Shown: positions 16,917 to 27,000, counted from the first letter of the stretch. The stretch is DNA of 32,668 nt from Rhizobium sp. PDO1-076 (GCF_000247475.1 NZ_AHZC01000377.1:1-32668); one strand, 5' to 3'. Program-made: numbers and translations. The notes: a model not told the origin generated them from the letters alone.

Positions 16917-17702
16917 ATGAGACGTTTTGCAGATCAGGCCGTGTTCATCACGGGCGGCAACAAGGGCATCGGTGGTGGGATCGCCAGACGTTTTGCCGAG
17001 GAAGGCGCGAAGGTCGCCATCGCTGCGATCGACAAGGACACGCCCGAAGCGGCGGCAGCACTCGCGAAAGAAACCGGCGCGCAGGTCATCGGCATCGTTC
17101 TGAACGTGACCGACGCCACGGCTGTGAAAGCAGCCTACGAAGAGGCGGAAGACAAGCTTGGCCCTCTCTCCGTGTCGGTACAGAACGCCGGCGTCATCAC
17201 GATCGCCAAAGTCGAGAACCTGACCGAACGGGAGTGGGATCTCAATCTCGACGTCAACACGAAAGGAGTATTCCTGTGCTGCCAGGAGGCGATCCGCCGC
17301 TTCCGTGCGAGCGGCATCAAAGGGCGCCTGATCAACACCGCGTCCGGCCAGGCGCGGCAGGGTTTCATCTACACGCCGCATTATGCCGCTTCCAAGTTCG
17401 GGGTTGTCGGCCTGACCCAGAGCCTTGCGAAGGAGCTGGCCCGCGAAGGCATCACGGCAAATGCGATCTGCCCAGGTATCATCCACACCGAAATGTGGGA
17501 CTACAACGACCGCGTCTGGGGCCAGATGCTGGGCGAATACGGCCCAGGCGAACTGATGGCCGAATGGGTCGAAGGCATACCGATGGGCCGCGCCGGTACG
17601 CCCGCAGAGGTCGGCGCCCTTGTTGCATTTCTCGCATCCAAGGACGCCGCCTATATCACCGGCCAGACCATCAATATCGATGGCGGGCTTATCATGTCAT
17701 GA
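16917..17702 (+). CDS. Short-chain dehydrogenase/reductase (polyol dehydrogenase-like)
   Basis: 261 residues, a classical SDR. The cofactor motif TGGNKGIGGGIA is at 12-23, NAG at 90-92, and the catalytic residues are N114 (LDVNTKG), S143 (TASGQ), Y156 and K160 (YAASK). The C-terminus ITGQTINIDGG is standard. A ribosome site GGGAG precedes the ATG at 16917. The adjacent SorC remnant and overall sequence style suggest oxidation of a sugar alcohol or sugar with NAD(P)+ in the cytoplasm. The exact substrate is inferred only from context. No other genes of such a pathway remain nearby. Confidence 0.92.
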   Translation: MRRFADQAVFITGGNKGIGGGIARRFAEEGAKVAIAAIDKDTPEAAAALAKETGAQVIGIVLNVTDATAVKAAYEEAEDKLGPLSVSVQNAGVITIAKVENLTEREWDLNLDVNTKGVFLCCQEAIRRFRASGIKGRLINTASGQARQGFIYTPHYAASKFGVVGLTQSLAKELAREGITANAICPGIIHTEMWDYNDRVWGQMLGEYGPGELMAEWVEGIPMGRAGTPAEVGALVAFLASKDAAYITGQTINIDGGLIMS

Positions 17703-17864
17703 AGCTGCTTTGTAGGTGATGTTCCGTCCTTCGTGATCCTCCGGATTTGCCATTCGTGCTTTGAGGTTGGGTTTCATGGATGTCTTCGTTCAGGAACTAA
17801 TGCGCATTCCAGAGGTTTCATCAATCGACCGCAGGCGAACCGACCAGTGAGGCCCAGCGCGACA

Positions 17865-19655
17865 TCAAAACTCCTCCCAACTGTCTCCCCCTTTCAGCGC
17901 AGCGTTGCCGTTGAATGCGTGGGCAACTTTTGCCGATATTTGGCGCGCCGGGGACGCGACCGGTCGAGAACGATGGTTCGCGGCAACCGGTGCAACCCGA
18001 GATGGTGCGGCCGCTGTCCCGATGTTGAACTGACCTAGAAGTTCGAACAGTTGCTCTGCTTCGCGTGCCAGACTGTGGGCCGCAGCCGTAGTTTCCTCGA
18101 CCATCGCCGCGTTCTGTTGGGTACCCTGATCCATCGTGTTGACGGCAGTGTTGATTTCCTTCAGGCCCGTTGCCTGTTCTTTCGATGCCTCGACAATGGC
18201 ACCAACATTTCCGTTGACCTGGACGACCTGAGAGACGATCTCCACCAGAGCTTTGCCGGTATTGCCTACCAAGGTTACCCCGTTCTTGACCTGTTCATTC
18301 GACGTGTTGATCAATTCCTTGATCTCTTTTGCCGCCTTGGCCGACCGTTGGGCGAGTTCGCGAACCTCCTGGGCCACAACAGCGAAGCCCTTACCGGCAT
18401 CTCCGGCGCGAGCCGCTTCAACACCGGCGTTCAACGCCAGAAGGTTTGTCTGGAACGCGATTTCGTCAATCACACCGATGATGTTTGAGATTTCCGACGC
18501 CGATTTCTCGATCTTGCCCATAGCTTCAACGGCCTGCCCCACGACATTGCCAGAATGCTCTGCGTTCTCCTTGGTCTTGCGTACCAGTTGACCGGCCTCC
18601 TCCGCGCGATGGCTGGAGTCAGCGACGGTCGTGGTAATTTCTTCCAGCGCCGCTGCGGTCTCTTCGACTGACGCAGCTTGCTGCTCTGTGCGCCTCGACA
18701 GATCATTCGACGCCGACTGAATCTGCTGAGATGCCGCGGCGATCGCACCGGCATTCTGAGAAATTGTCTGCAGGGTGCCCCGTAGTTTTGCCGAAGCTCC
18801 GTTGAAGTCGACGCGGAGCTTTTCGAGCGCAGGCAGGAAGGGATTGCTCACCATCTGCGTCAAATCGCCTTCGGACAAGGCCTTAAGCGCAGCAGCCAGT
18901 TGGTCGACATTGCCGACACGCGTGGTGACATCGGTTGCGAACTTCACGACCTTGAACACTTTGCCGTTCATATCGAAGATCGGGTTATAGGACGCTTGGA
19001 TAAATGCCCTTCTGCCGCCCTTCCCGAGGCGCATGAACTCGTCGGAGACAAATTCTCCGTTTTCCAGTTTCGTCCAGAAGAGACGGTACTCTTCGCTGTT
19101 GGTGTAACTCGGCTCGCAGAACATCGAGTGGTGCTTGCCCTGGATTTCCGACAGCTGGTATCCAAGCGTTGAGAGGAAATTCTCGTTGGCGGTGAGAATG
19201 TCACCCTTTGGCGTGAACTCGATCACGGCCTGTGCACGGGAGATCGCATCGAGCTTGCCACTATCTTCGGCGGCCTTCAGCTTCTGTTCGGTGATATCGG
19301 TAGCGAACTTGACCACCTTGTAGGGTTTGCCCCCGCGAAGCACTGGATTATACGACGCCTCGATCCAGACTTCGTGGCCATCTTTAGCAATGCGCTTATA
19401 CTGGCGGCGGTCATATTCACCGCGCCCGAGCTTGCTCCAAAAATCCCGATAATCTGCTGTTGCGACCTCGGCGGGATCCACAAAAACACTGTGGTGCTTC
19501 CCGACGATTTCCGAGAGTTGATAACCCAGCGCCCGACAGAAATTCTCGTTCGCCGTGATGATCGTTCCGTCAAGCTTGAACTCGATGATCGCTTGAGACT
19601 TGCTCATCGCTTCGAGTACACCCTTTGCATCTGAACCGGCACCAAAACCCAACAT
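17865..19655 (-). CDS. Methyl-accepting chemotaxis protein with two PAS domains, soluble
   Basis: 596 residues with no membrane segment, so it is a cytoplasmic transducer. PAS domain 1 (about 12-115) and PAS domain 2 (about 135-240) are clear duplicates: both contain ANENF...LGYQLSEI.GKHHS.F and end in KVVKFATD.T. A short HAMP-like linker follows (VDQLAAALKALSEGDLTQ). The signalling domain spans about 300-550, with the conserved hairpin FQTNLLALNAGVEAARAG and then FAVVAQEVRELAQRSA. The C-terminal SWEEF fits the xWxxF pentapeptide that tethers CheR. It probably senses internal redox or energy state through PAS-bound cofactor; the ligand is not visible. The start has GGGGGAA just upstream. No other chemotaxis gene is adjacent. 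Confidence 0.95.
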   Translation of the reverse strand: MLGFGAGSDAKGVLEAMSKSQAIIEFKLDGTIITANENFCRALGYQLSEIVGKHHSVFVDPAEVATADYRDFWSKLGRGEYDRRQYKRIAKDGHEVWIEASYNPVLRGGKPYKVVKFATDITEQKLKAAEDSGKLDAISRAQAVIEFTPKGDILTANENFLSTLGYQLSEIQGKHHSMFCEPSYTNSEEYRLFWTKLENGEFVSDEFMRLGKGGRRAFIQASYNPIFDMNGKVFKVVKFATDVTTRVGNVDQLAAALKALSEGDLTQMVSNPFLPALEKLRVDFNGASAKLRGTLQTISQNAGAIAAASQQIQSASNDLSRRTEQQAASVEETAAALEEITTTVADSSHRAEEAGQLVRKTKENAEHSGNVVGQAVEAMGKIEKSASEISNIIGVIDEIAFQTNLLALNAGVEAARAGDAGKGFAVVAQEVRELAQRSAKAAKEIKELINTSNEQVKNGVTLVGNTGKALVEIVSQVVQVNGNVGAIVEASKEQATGLKEINTAVNTMDQGTQQNAAMVEETTAAAHSLAREAEQLFELLGQFNIGTAAAPSRVAPVAANHRSRPVASPARQISAKVAHAFNGNAALKGGDSWEEF

Positions 19656-20111
19656 ATGTTCCCCCTAGTGAGTGATGAGACAACCTGGGATGCGCACGAA
19701 ACGTTTCGGGTGCCTCCTCAGATTTGATGGTGTGAATTGTCGGGGCAAGCTGTTTACGATATGTGAATATTCTGATGGGAGCGCACCATTGTTGCGTATT
19801 TTCGACAATTCTTGTCAATCGTCAAAAACGAAGCATATCCCAGAGCGAATACACTCAATGGTCCCGCAACCCACGATATCTGCGAGGCGACCAAGGGACG
19901 ACTGGACGAACGACAGTTTAAACTCTTGAATTGCCAAGGTGCCGAGAATCGTGACTTCACGTCTCACCAGCTCTCCTGTTTCGATCTGGTGCTGATCGCC
20001 GCGAACTGGCAGCTCTTGATGAGAAGTCACACAGGCAAGCGCCCTGAACGACATCCAACCGGGGAAGTTGCCGCGGCATGCCTATGTCGAACGCTTCGGT
20101 GATCCCCCACA
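19656..20111. other. Region between MCP gene and YcaO cluster; one weak small ORF
   Basis: No firm gene is seen. On the minus strand an open frame of 79 codons (19815-20054) begins 57 bases after the last cluster gene and ends in a Cys/Gly-containing tail (VGCGTIECIRSGICFVFDD). It lacks a clear ribosome site and its codon bias is weak. It could be a peptide substrate of the cluster or chance. Confidence 0.3.
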
Positions 20112-20807
20112 TCAGTCCCGGTGTCTTTGGGGAGCCAGGGCCATCGTCTGCGCATAGGCGAGTGGCGAGCGGTTGCCTGGCATGTTTTCGTCCAATACCA
20201 GCGTCTTCAGATCGTCGGACCGGACGTCGAGTGCGACGACGCGTTCAAGCTTGTCGATCTGCCACACGACATAGCCGAGTTCGGGAACATAGCCGCAGTC
20301 GCATCCGCAATCGCCGCCTTTGATCATATGCGCCTCCTCGGGCAGATACATGATCTGGGGTTTTGGCAATGTGTAGCAATGCCCCTCATAGGCATAGCCG
20401 TAGATCACGCCGATGCTCTTGATATAGCGCCCGTCATCACCCCTGTAATTTTTTGATGGAACACCGATATCGACGGGAAGTTGCTGGAGCTTGTGATTGT
20501 GATCGACAATAGCCAAAACGATCTGCTGATTGACTATGCCGAAGATTTCATCGCTGGTGATTTTGAGGACCGCCAATTCTTTGACGGCTTCAACCAATCT
20601 CTGCATTTCGTCAGAATCGGCCGTAAGCCCTTGCAGTTTTTCAGATACCTTCCTGTTGATAGCCTCATCTGAAAGCTTGAAAATTGGCCGATATATCGCA
20701 GGCCTGCCGTAGAGTCGCACTTCGCTCGGATTGTAAGATCGATAATCCGGCTCTGACAAATCTTCCACAATCGGTCCCACACCGGGATGGCTGCTGCAGT
20801 CGCTCAT
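20112..20807 (-). CDS. Unrecognised 231-residue protein with a CGCDC motif, last gene of YcaO-TfuA cluster
   Basis: I do not recognise this family. The ATG at 20805-20807 has AAAGGAGAG a few bases upstream. The N-terminus is acidic and Pro/Tyr-rich, followed by a helical, charged middle part (NRKVSEKLQGLTADSDEMQR). The second half contains SIGVIYGYAYEGHCYTLPKP, then GGDCGCDCGY near residues 165-174, and LGYVVWQIDKLERVVALDV. No signal peptide or membrane segment is seen. It follows the zinc-peptidase gene by 18 bases and is clearly in the same operon as YcaO and TfuA. Possible roles are the protein substrate of the modification (Gly/Cys-rich motif) or a metal-binding accessory. Base composition is lower in GC than neighbours such as acdS. 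Confidence 0.8.
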   Translation of the reverse strand: MSDCSSHPGVGPIVEDLSEPDYRSYNPSEVRLYGRPAIYRPIFKLSDEAINRKVSEKLQGLTADSDEMQRLVEAVKELAVLKITSDEIFGIVNQQIVLAIVDHNHKLQQLPVDIGVPSKNYRGDDGRYIKSIGVIYGYAYEGHCYTLPKPQIMYLPEEAHMIKGGDCGCDCGYVPELGYVVWQIDKLERVVALDVRSDDLKTLVLDENMPGNRSPLAYAQTMALAPQRHRD

Positions 20808-20825
20808 CGCACTCTCCTTTGACTT

Positions 20826-22010
20826 TTACCTCGATCCTATGATTTCACGCCACGCAAAATTCTCTGCCAGCAGTTCGGCCGCCGGCCCGTCCGCGGCGGC
20901 AATGACAGCACTTGCCGCCTGATCCAGTCGCAATGTGCTCGGATCCAGTGTTTTCAGCGAAGCCGCCAAAGCCGTGGCCACCGCGTCACGTGCGCCTACC
21001 AGCGCTTGCTTGAAAGACAAAGGCCTTGCACTGAATGCCTGCTCCGTCGCTTGACGAAATGTGTCAAATTCGTCCCATGCCAGGTCCCGCAGATCGACGT
21101 CCAGAAGCCGCTTGTCAGCGCAGCCTTTCGCGACCAGATCGCGATGATAAAGTGCTACGATGGTGTCGAAGATCGCACCGATGAATGGCAATGCGCGGTC
21201 ATGCACCTCGCGCGTCACTGCAGACATTGTCCGAAAATTGGTTGCGAGGCGGATCTGCGTCTCGGGGCTCGTTTCCGCAAAGCGGTTCAACTCGTTATAG
21301 AGAAGCAGATTGCCTCTCGTTCTGCGCAGAAGCCGGTCAATCGCGGAATCGAAATGCAGGAGCGAGATCAACGAAACGCAATCCGAAAAGGCTTCGGAGT
21401 AGGAAAAGAAGTCGCCCCCCGGCGATGTGGCGGCTGGCACGCCGGTCTCCGACAGCATGATCAGGTGCCCGACCTCGTGTGCGATCGTATCGAAATTCAA
21501 CGCGTAGGGTCGCAAAATGCCATCGACGTCGGAACACCCCAGTTCGAGAAAGCCGTAGCCTGCTTGGGCATTGTCCCAGTCGACAAACGGGACAATTTCA
21601 AGCCTCGGAAAGGTCTGATCGAAAAACCAGCGGACCGGCCGCCCCAGATAACTTTGCCAGATGTCGAGAACAAAACGGACGCAGGCATAGGCGTGAACGG
21701 CAAGGAAAGGACGCGAGGTCGGATCGATATTGTCGAAGTGACGGTCTGGCCCCGGCCTCACCGGCGCACGCTTTGTCCCGACGAAAGGCGGCAGGTTGGC
21801 GAAGCCATAGGGTTGTTTTTCATAGAGCGGATCTGCGACATACATGGAGAGGTCGCTGGGGCCCTCGCCGATTTCATCGCGCTGTATCGACAACCACACA
21901 CGATCGGGCTGTTCGTATCCGGGAATGAATGGCGGTTGGGGATAAATCCAGAAGCGCGTGCCGACACGCGCATTTCCAGAGTCGAAGGAATCGTCCCGAA
22001 GCAGGCGCAT
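20826..22010 (-). CDS. Thermolysin-like zinc metallopeptidase (gluzincin), cluster-associated
   Basis: 394 residues. The zinc site is HEVGH at 178-182 with the third ligand Glu at 206 in SEAFSD, 24 residues later, and the Asp at 210. That HExxH...E-A-x-S-D arrangement is the gluzincin pattern of the M4/M36 thermolysin-like group. The upstream sequence NAQAGYGFLELGCSD also fits that fold. No signal peptide is visible, so it probably acts in the cytoplasm. It sits between TfuA (33 bases upstream) and the 231-residue protein (18 bases downstream), and likely trims a leader or releases the modified product. The specific family is not identified and activity is inferred from the intact motif. Confidence 0.8.
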   Translation of the reverse strand: MRLLRDDSFDSGNARVGTRFWIYPQPPFIPGYEQPDRVWLSIQRDEIGEGPSDLSMYVADPLYEKQPYGFANLPPFVGTKRAPVRPGPDRHFDNIDPTSRPFLAVHAYACVRFVLDIWQSYLGRPVRWFFDQTFPRLEIVPFVDWDNAQAGYGFLELGCSDVDGILRPYALNFDTIAHEVGHLIMLSETGVPAATSPGGDFFSYSEAFSDCVSLISLLHFDSAIDRLLRRTRGNLLLYNELNRFAETSPETQIRLATNFRTMSAVTREVHDRALPFIGAIFDTIVALYHRDLVAKGCADKRLLDVDLRDLAWDEFDTFRQATEQAFSARPLSFKQALVGARDAVATALAASLKTLDPSTLRLDQAASAVIAAADGPAAELLAENFAWREIIGSR

Positions 22011-22043
22011 CGTGCATATGCCCCCTCGATTGAAAACTCGCAG

Positions 22044-22811
22044 CTAGAGATTCAATTTATAAGTGTTTACTAATCTTGAGTCAATGCCGCCAGCTTCAAG
22101 ATCCCGGACAAAGGTGTTCGTCGCAACCCACGCATTGCTTGCAGGCCCAGCGCTGTGTTGTGTTGCAAGGGCCCTCGCGTTTCGCAGCGCCAGGAGCGCG
22201 TCTTGTCGTTTCTGTCCCACCACTTCATTGCGCAAGGCTTTCAACCGCTCCTTGTCGCACCCCGTGTCCCGGATGATCGCCTCAAACCGGCGCTCTCGAA
22301 AGTTCGTGTTTCGCGCAATATTTGTGAATATGTCGCGCTCTTCAGCGGTCACAAGTTTCTCACGTGACAGTTTGGCGAATGTTCGCTGAAGATCGACCAT
22401 TGCATGCGTCAAAGGCGGAAAGCCGAGTTCCGCTGGGCCTGAAAGGACTGCGACTGCATCGTCGGGCGCCAGTCGCCAGCGCCGATACCACCGGTAGACC
22501 AGGCCGACACCGATCATGCCGAATTCACTGAATTCCGCCGCCCTCAGCGCGCCCATGCTTGCCGCGCCAATCACAACGATGCCCTGCGCCATCGCCCAGA
22601 GGATTTCCTTGTGTCGGACAGCCGGCCTGTCTTCGAACTGCCCGTCGATCAGGACCATGGCCCGCGGCCGGTAGGCGTGAGCGGCAAGCAGAATGTCGCC
22701 TTGCGCAGCCGGATGCACATAGATGGCGTCGAGAACCCGCTCCGCTTCTGCCAGGCGAAGCGTCGGGCCGAGAAACACCACGATCGGACCTTCCTCGCTC
22801 GCATCGACCAT
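22044..22811 (-). CDS. TfuA-like protein, YcaO partner in thioamidation
   Basis: 255 residues from ATG 22809-22811. The TfuA core is complete: IVVFLGPTL near residue 10, MVLIDGQFEDRPAVRHKEIL, and GAASMGALRAAEFSEFGMIGVG. TfuA proteins work with YcaO enzymes to install backbone thioamides, as in thioviridamide and thiovarsolin clusters and in methanogen methyl-CoM reductase; TfuA is thought to supply sulfur. The frame is open back to 22871, overlapping the YcaO gene. The start at 22811 is preferred because it lies 8 bases after the YcaO stop, with GGTGAG seven bases upstream, and leaves the short N-terminus usual for the family. Confidence 0.93.
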   Translation of the reverse strand: MVDASEEGPIVVFLGPTLRLAEAERVLDAIYVHPAAQGDILLAAHAYRPRAMVLIDGQFEDRPAVRHKEILWAMAQGIVVIGAASMGALRAAEFSEFGMIGVGLVYRWYRRWRLAPDDAVAVLSGPAELGFPPLTHAMVDLQRTFAKLSREKLVTAEERDIFTNIARNTNFRERRFEAIIRDTGCDKERLKALRNEVVGQKRQDALLALRNARALATQHSAGPASNAWVATNTFVRDLEAGGIDSRLVNTYKLNL

Positions 22812-22819
22812 GTGAACAC

Positions 22820-24058
22820 TCACCGCAGGATTGAAAAGGGACTGCCACCGGGCAGAATGGTTCTCACGCACTGGACGCCTGTTTCGGCGTCCGCTCCCAC
22901 CGGGACCGCCAATATCGGCCCCAAGCCGGCGGATAGCACCCGATCGATGAGCGAGCCAAGATCCGCAACGGCGCGCACTTCAACAGCCGGGCGTGGCAAT
23001 CCGGTCGTGTCCCGGACAATAAGCTGGCGGGCCTTGGCGACGATCGCGTCGGTACTGCGCCTGTAGTGCGCCCGGGTTTGATCGTCGCGCGCACCCGATA
23101 TCGCCCCGGCGCGGGCCGACAGCGCCTCGAGCATCGCGCTCGCTGCGGCGGCAGCGATGCTTGGAGCCGCCGCATATCCCTCGGTCGGAAGCGCAAGGAT
23201 AGGTTCGCCTGGACCTGTCTCGATCGTCTGGCACCAGACAACCGGGACCTTTGCAGGCGACGGAACGAGCCAAAGACCGAAGGAAATAGGGTGCTCGCCC
23301 ACAACAGACAGTATGTGATCAACTTCGTCCCCCAATCCGTGCGGAGAAATGCGCATTCGATCAAAGAAGCCGTGGGTAGCAAAGGCGCGAGCGATCGCGT
23401 CGCGCTCGATACATTCGAACAGACCATGCAGAAACGCATCGAGGACAGTCATGTGACAGGCGAGACCCGTGGTCGTCCGTATAAAGAGACCATCCTGGTC
23501 GAGTGGTGGATCCGTGTAGCAGGTGTGAACGAGTTCCTGCGGGACCGGTTGTGGAAGACCTGCCGCAATATCGATGCCGGTGACCCAAGGTATCGTCCTT
23601 GCCCGCCAATTGCCCCGGCGATCGGGTGCCAGCAAATTTTCAAACAGGCCGTCAGCGATTTTGATTTCATCCGCTGTCGCCCGAAATACAAGCTCCGGGG
23701 GAATGGCTTCCGCGTAGAACCGTTCAAGCGATTCCATAATTGCCCCCACTGCCGCGCCCGCCATCCAAAAGCCCCGCCCGAGTGACGTGACCTCGGATAA
23801 GGCCGCGGGTCGAACGGCTTGGACAACCGGCAGGCCGATCCGGTCAAGTCCGGTCAGATCCCCCAGCCGAGTTATTCGCGCGCGACGACATAGTGGCAGT
23901 ATCTTGTGCAAGCATTGAGTGGTCTCGTCGAGATCTGAGGGTGGCGACAGGAGGTTATGAAGGTTTGAAACCACAGCACAGTGAAGGCGCGCGAGCCTGC
24001 CGTCACGATCTGACGGATCGTTCGCTTTCGGGTGCTTGAGATCAACATTGACCGGCAA
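22820..24058 (-). CDS. YcaO-domain enzyme (TfuA-associated, predicted thioamide-forming)
   Basis: 412 residues. The ATP-binding YcaO motifs are present: SLGRG at 92-96 in place of the common S-x-G-K-G, then AAVGAIMESLERF (ATP/Mg glutamates), TTTGLACHMTVLDAFLHGL at 195-213 and FECIERDA (Glu 215, Glu 218, Arg 219). The C-terminus ends GGSPFSILR and lacks the Pro-rich PxPxP tail of azoline-forming YcaOs, as expected for TfuA partners. The start is TTG at 24056-24058 with AGGAG eight bases upstream; no ATG lies nearby in frame. It overlaps the regulator gene by 17 bases and precedes tfuA by 8. The predicted reaction is ATP-dependent phosphorylation of a peptide amide followed by sulfur transfer. 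Confidence 0.93.
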   Translation of the reverse strand: MPVNVDLKHPKANDPSDRDGRLARLHCAVVSNLHNLLSPPSDLDETTQCLHKILPLCRRARITRLGDLTGLDRIGLPVVQAVRPAALSEVTSLGRGFWMAGAAVGAIMESLERFYAEAIPPELVFRATADEIKIADGLFENLLAPDRRGNWRARTIPWVTGIDIAAGLPQPVPQELVHTCYTDPPLDQDGLFIRTTTGLACHMTVLDAFLHGLFECIERDAIARAFATHGFFDRMRISPHGLGDEVDHILSVVGEHPISFGLWLVPSPAKVPVVWCQTIETGPGEPILALPTEGYAAAPSIAAAAASAMLEALSARAGAISGARDDQTRAHYRRSTDAIVAKARQLIVRDTTGLPRPAVEVRAVADLGSLIDRVLSAGLGPILAVPVGADAETGVQCVRTILPGGSPFSILR

Positions 24059-27000
24059 CGCCTAGCTCCTGAATGGAACGTCTCGCCCGCCTTAGAAGCG
24101 CCTTGGCGCCTTGGCGCTCGGCAATTTCCATGGCGGAGCGAAGGTCGGCAACAATTGGATCCCTGCTGGTATTGACCCGCGCGCAAAGCACCGCGCGGCG
24201 ACGGTAAAGCTCGGCGAGCCAATAGGCATGTCCGGTTTCCCTAGCCTTTTCGATCGCGTCATTCGTGACCTCGACCGCGAGCTCAAATTTGCCAGCAAGC
24301 CCGAGCAGAGTGGCGTGCATGTAAAGATAGATCGGCAGATCTGCGACGGCACCAAGGCTTCTCAGAAGCGACAGCCCCTCGCCGAACATCGCATGCCCGC
24401 TGTCAAGGCTTTCGCCATGCGCATGCGCCCACCCGGCAAAGAGCAGCGACAGGCCGGACAGAGACTGCATATCATGCAACTTCGCAAAATCGGCCATTCT
24501 ACTGGAAACGTCGGTGAGACGCCCATAATCGTCCCGGTAAAACGCAGACACTGCTTCCGTATCCAACGAATGCGCCTTGCTTGGCGCATGCGCTATCCGG
24601 TCTGCGAAAGCGACCATTTTCGAAAGAGATGTGTCCGAGGCTTTCGATTGCCCCGTCAGCCACAGCGAAAGAGCGAGTTGCCCGAGGCCGCACACTTTCG
24701 CGTCATGGCCGCCAAACAACGTGCGGCTGGTCCTAGCGGATTGCTCGTCATAAAGCGCCAGTCCCGCCTTGATCGCATCCTGGGTTTCGCGATGGTTTCC
24801 GAGGTTGAAATCGATGGCCCAGATGCAATGGTTGACCTGCAGCCTGATTTCCGGATCTTCCACCCCGGCCAGCATTGCCTGCACCTGCAGGGCACGATCG
24901 TGCATGATGCGAAAATCCGATCCGGTGAGCCACCACCCCCAATAGATTGGAAACCACCGGGACTGGTCCTCCATCGGCTGACGGCGGGCAATGGCTATGC
25001 CATCTTCATAGAGCTTGCGGGCGGGCGGCGAATTCTGCCCGACAAGGCCGGTCAGGATAGGCCCGAGTGACGTCAGCGCGGACAGTTGTAGAGGTTCGAT
25101 CGCATGTTTCTCGCCCAGGCGCTGGCAAAGCGACAAGGCGTGCTCCAGATAGTTGCGCGCCTCTATCATCGCCGATCGGCTCGAATTTTCTCTCCCTGCC
25201 GCCGTATACAGATCGATGGCGTTTTCGAGGAGTCCGGCACGCTCCGCATGTTCGGCCAGCGTTCCGGTATCGATCCAGGCTGCCATTTGGCGATTTTGGC
25301 TGACTGCCGCGAACAGGCGCCTATGCAATGTCTGCTGCTGCTTGCGCAAGAGCGTTTTGTAGATGGTCTCCTGGACCAAAGCGTGCCGGAAACCGTAGGC
25401 GATGTGCCCTCGTGTCCTGATCCTCATCAGGAACCCCGCATCGCTCAATGTATCGGCGGCTTTGGCCAACGACGCCTTGCCCAATCCTGGCAAAAGCGCG
25501 CGAAGTAGCGACAGCGTGAACCGGTTGCCCGCAACTGCTCCCGCTCGCGCCACGTCTCTGGCCATGCCCAGGTCGTTAAGACGCGCATTCAATATTTCCT
25601 CGAATGCGGACACATGGCTGGGTGTAACGTTCTCCGACAAGCTCATCGTGTCCGCATCAACGTTCTCCGAGACCCATTGGCCGATTTGTTCGATGAAGAG
25701 CGGAACACCGCCGGAGATCCTTTCTATGACGTCAACGAGCCCAGGAAGCATGGCCTGCCGCTGCTCCGGCCATCGCGCCTCTATTGCCTGTCGAGTTTCG
25801 CCACGATCAAGCGGGAGCAGGATCAGACGCGTGGGTTTGGCCGCATCCAGCCAATCCGTCCCAAACCCGAGACGGGACGTCGCGACGAGGAGAATCGGAA
25901 GTTGGCGCGCAACCCGAGCGGCCTCTACCAGCAAATCCTTCGAGCTAGGATCGATCCAGTGGATGTCTTCGACCGCCAGGACGATGGGGCCATTCGCGCA
26001 CAACGCTGCGAGCACACGAAACACGGCGCGACGCGCTTTTTCCCGAATGGCTTTGGGATCGACATCGGCGAGCTGTTGATTTCGTCCCACGGCACCGAGC
26101 AAATGCGCAAATGTATCAATCGTTTCCGCTTCGCGAATGCCGTTTCGTTCGAAAGCGGCAGCCACAGCCGAAGCCGACAGACCCGGCTGGTCGGCTGGTC
26201 GGCTGGTCCAGATGCTGCGCCGGTAAAGGTGTTCAACAAAGGGTGTAACGTCGCGCGGTGTCCCCCGGGCAGGCACTGAAAGAAAAACAGCCCTGATCGC
26301 TGGTCGCGAGTGATCTTTCGGGCTTCCCGCAAAAGGCGCGACTTTCCAATGCCTGCATCTCCCTCGAGCAGGATCATTTCCCCACCCTTCGCGGGGATCC
26401 TTTCCCAACAGGCGGCAATCGCGCTCAACTCCCGTTCACGACCAATGAAGGGGCCACCAAGACGACCGAACGCGTAAAACCGGTTGACCTCGATCTTGTG
26501 TCCGAGTGCACGCCACACCTTTTCCGGCACGGCGAATCCCTTGAGCACCTTGTCGCCTTCGAACACGAAAGCATGCGACCTGCCAGCCAGGTCACGCGTC
26601 TCTTCCGAAACAAAAACGGCATCCGGTGCGGCAATCTCTTGTAGACGGGTGGCTATTGCCAGTGCCGCGGCGGCAACCGGCTCGTCCTGCGTCTCCTGAA
26701 CAAGCGCGACGGATGTCGCGATCCCGACGCGGACGTGCAAGTCGTCACGCAAGGCTTCCCGACCAACGCGCGCGCAGCCTTCGACGATCCCGAGACCGGC
26801 GCGAATGGCGAGCGATGCCGCATCCTTTGCACCCAGGTCATTCGGGAAGAGTGCCACACCGCCGTCGCCGGCCTCAAGCAACATGACGCCGGAATGAGAT
26901 GTTATCGACTGTTTCGCTGCATTCTGAAATGCGGCAATCAATTCCTGATAGTCTTCTATGTCGAGGAGCTGGAGAAGTCTAGTAGACCCGACGAGATCGA

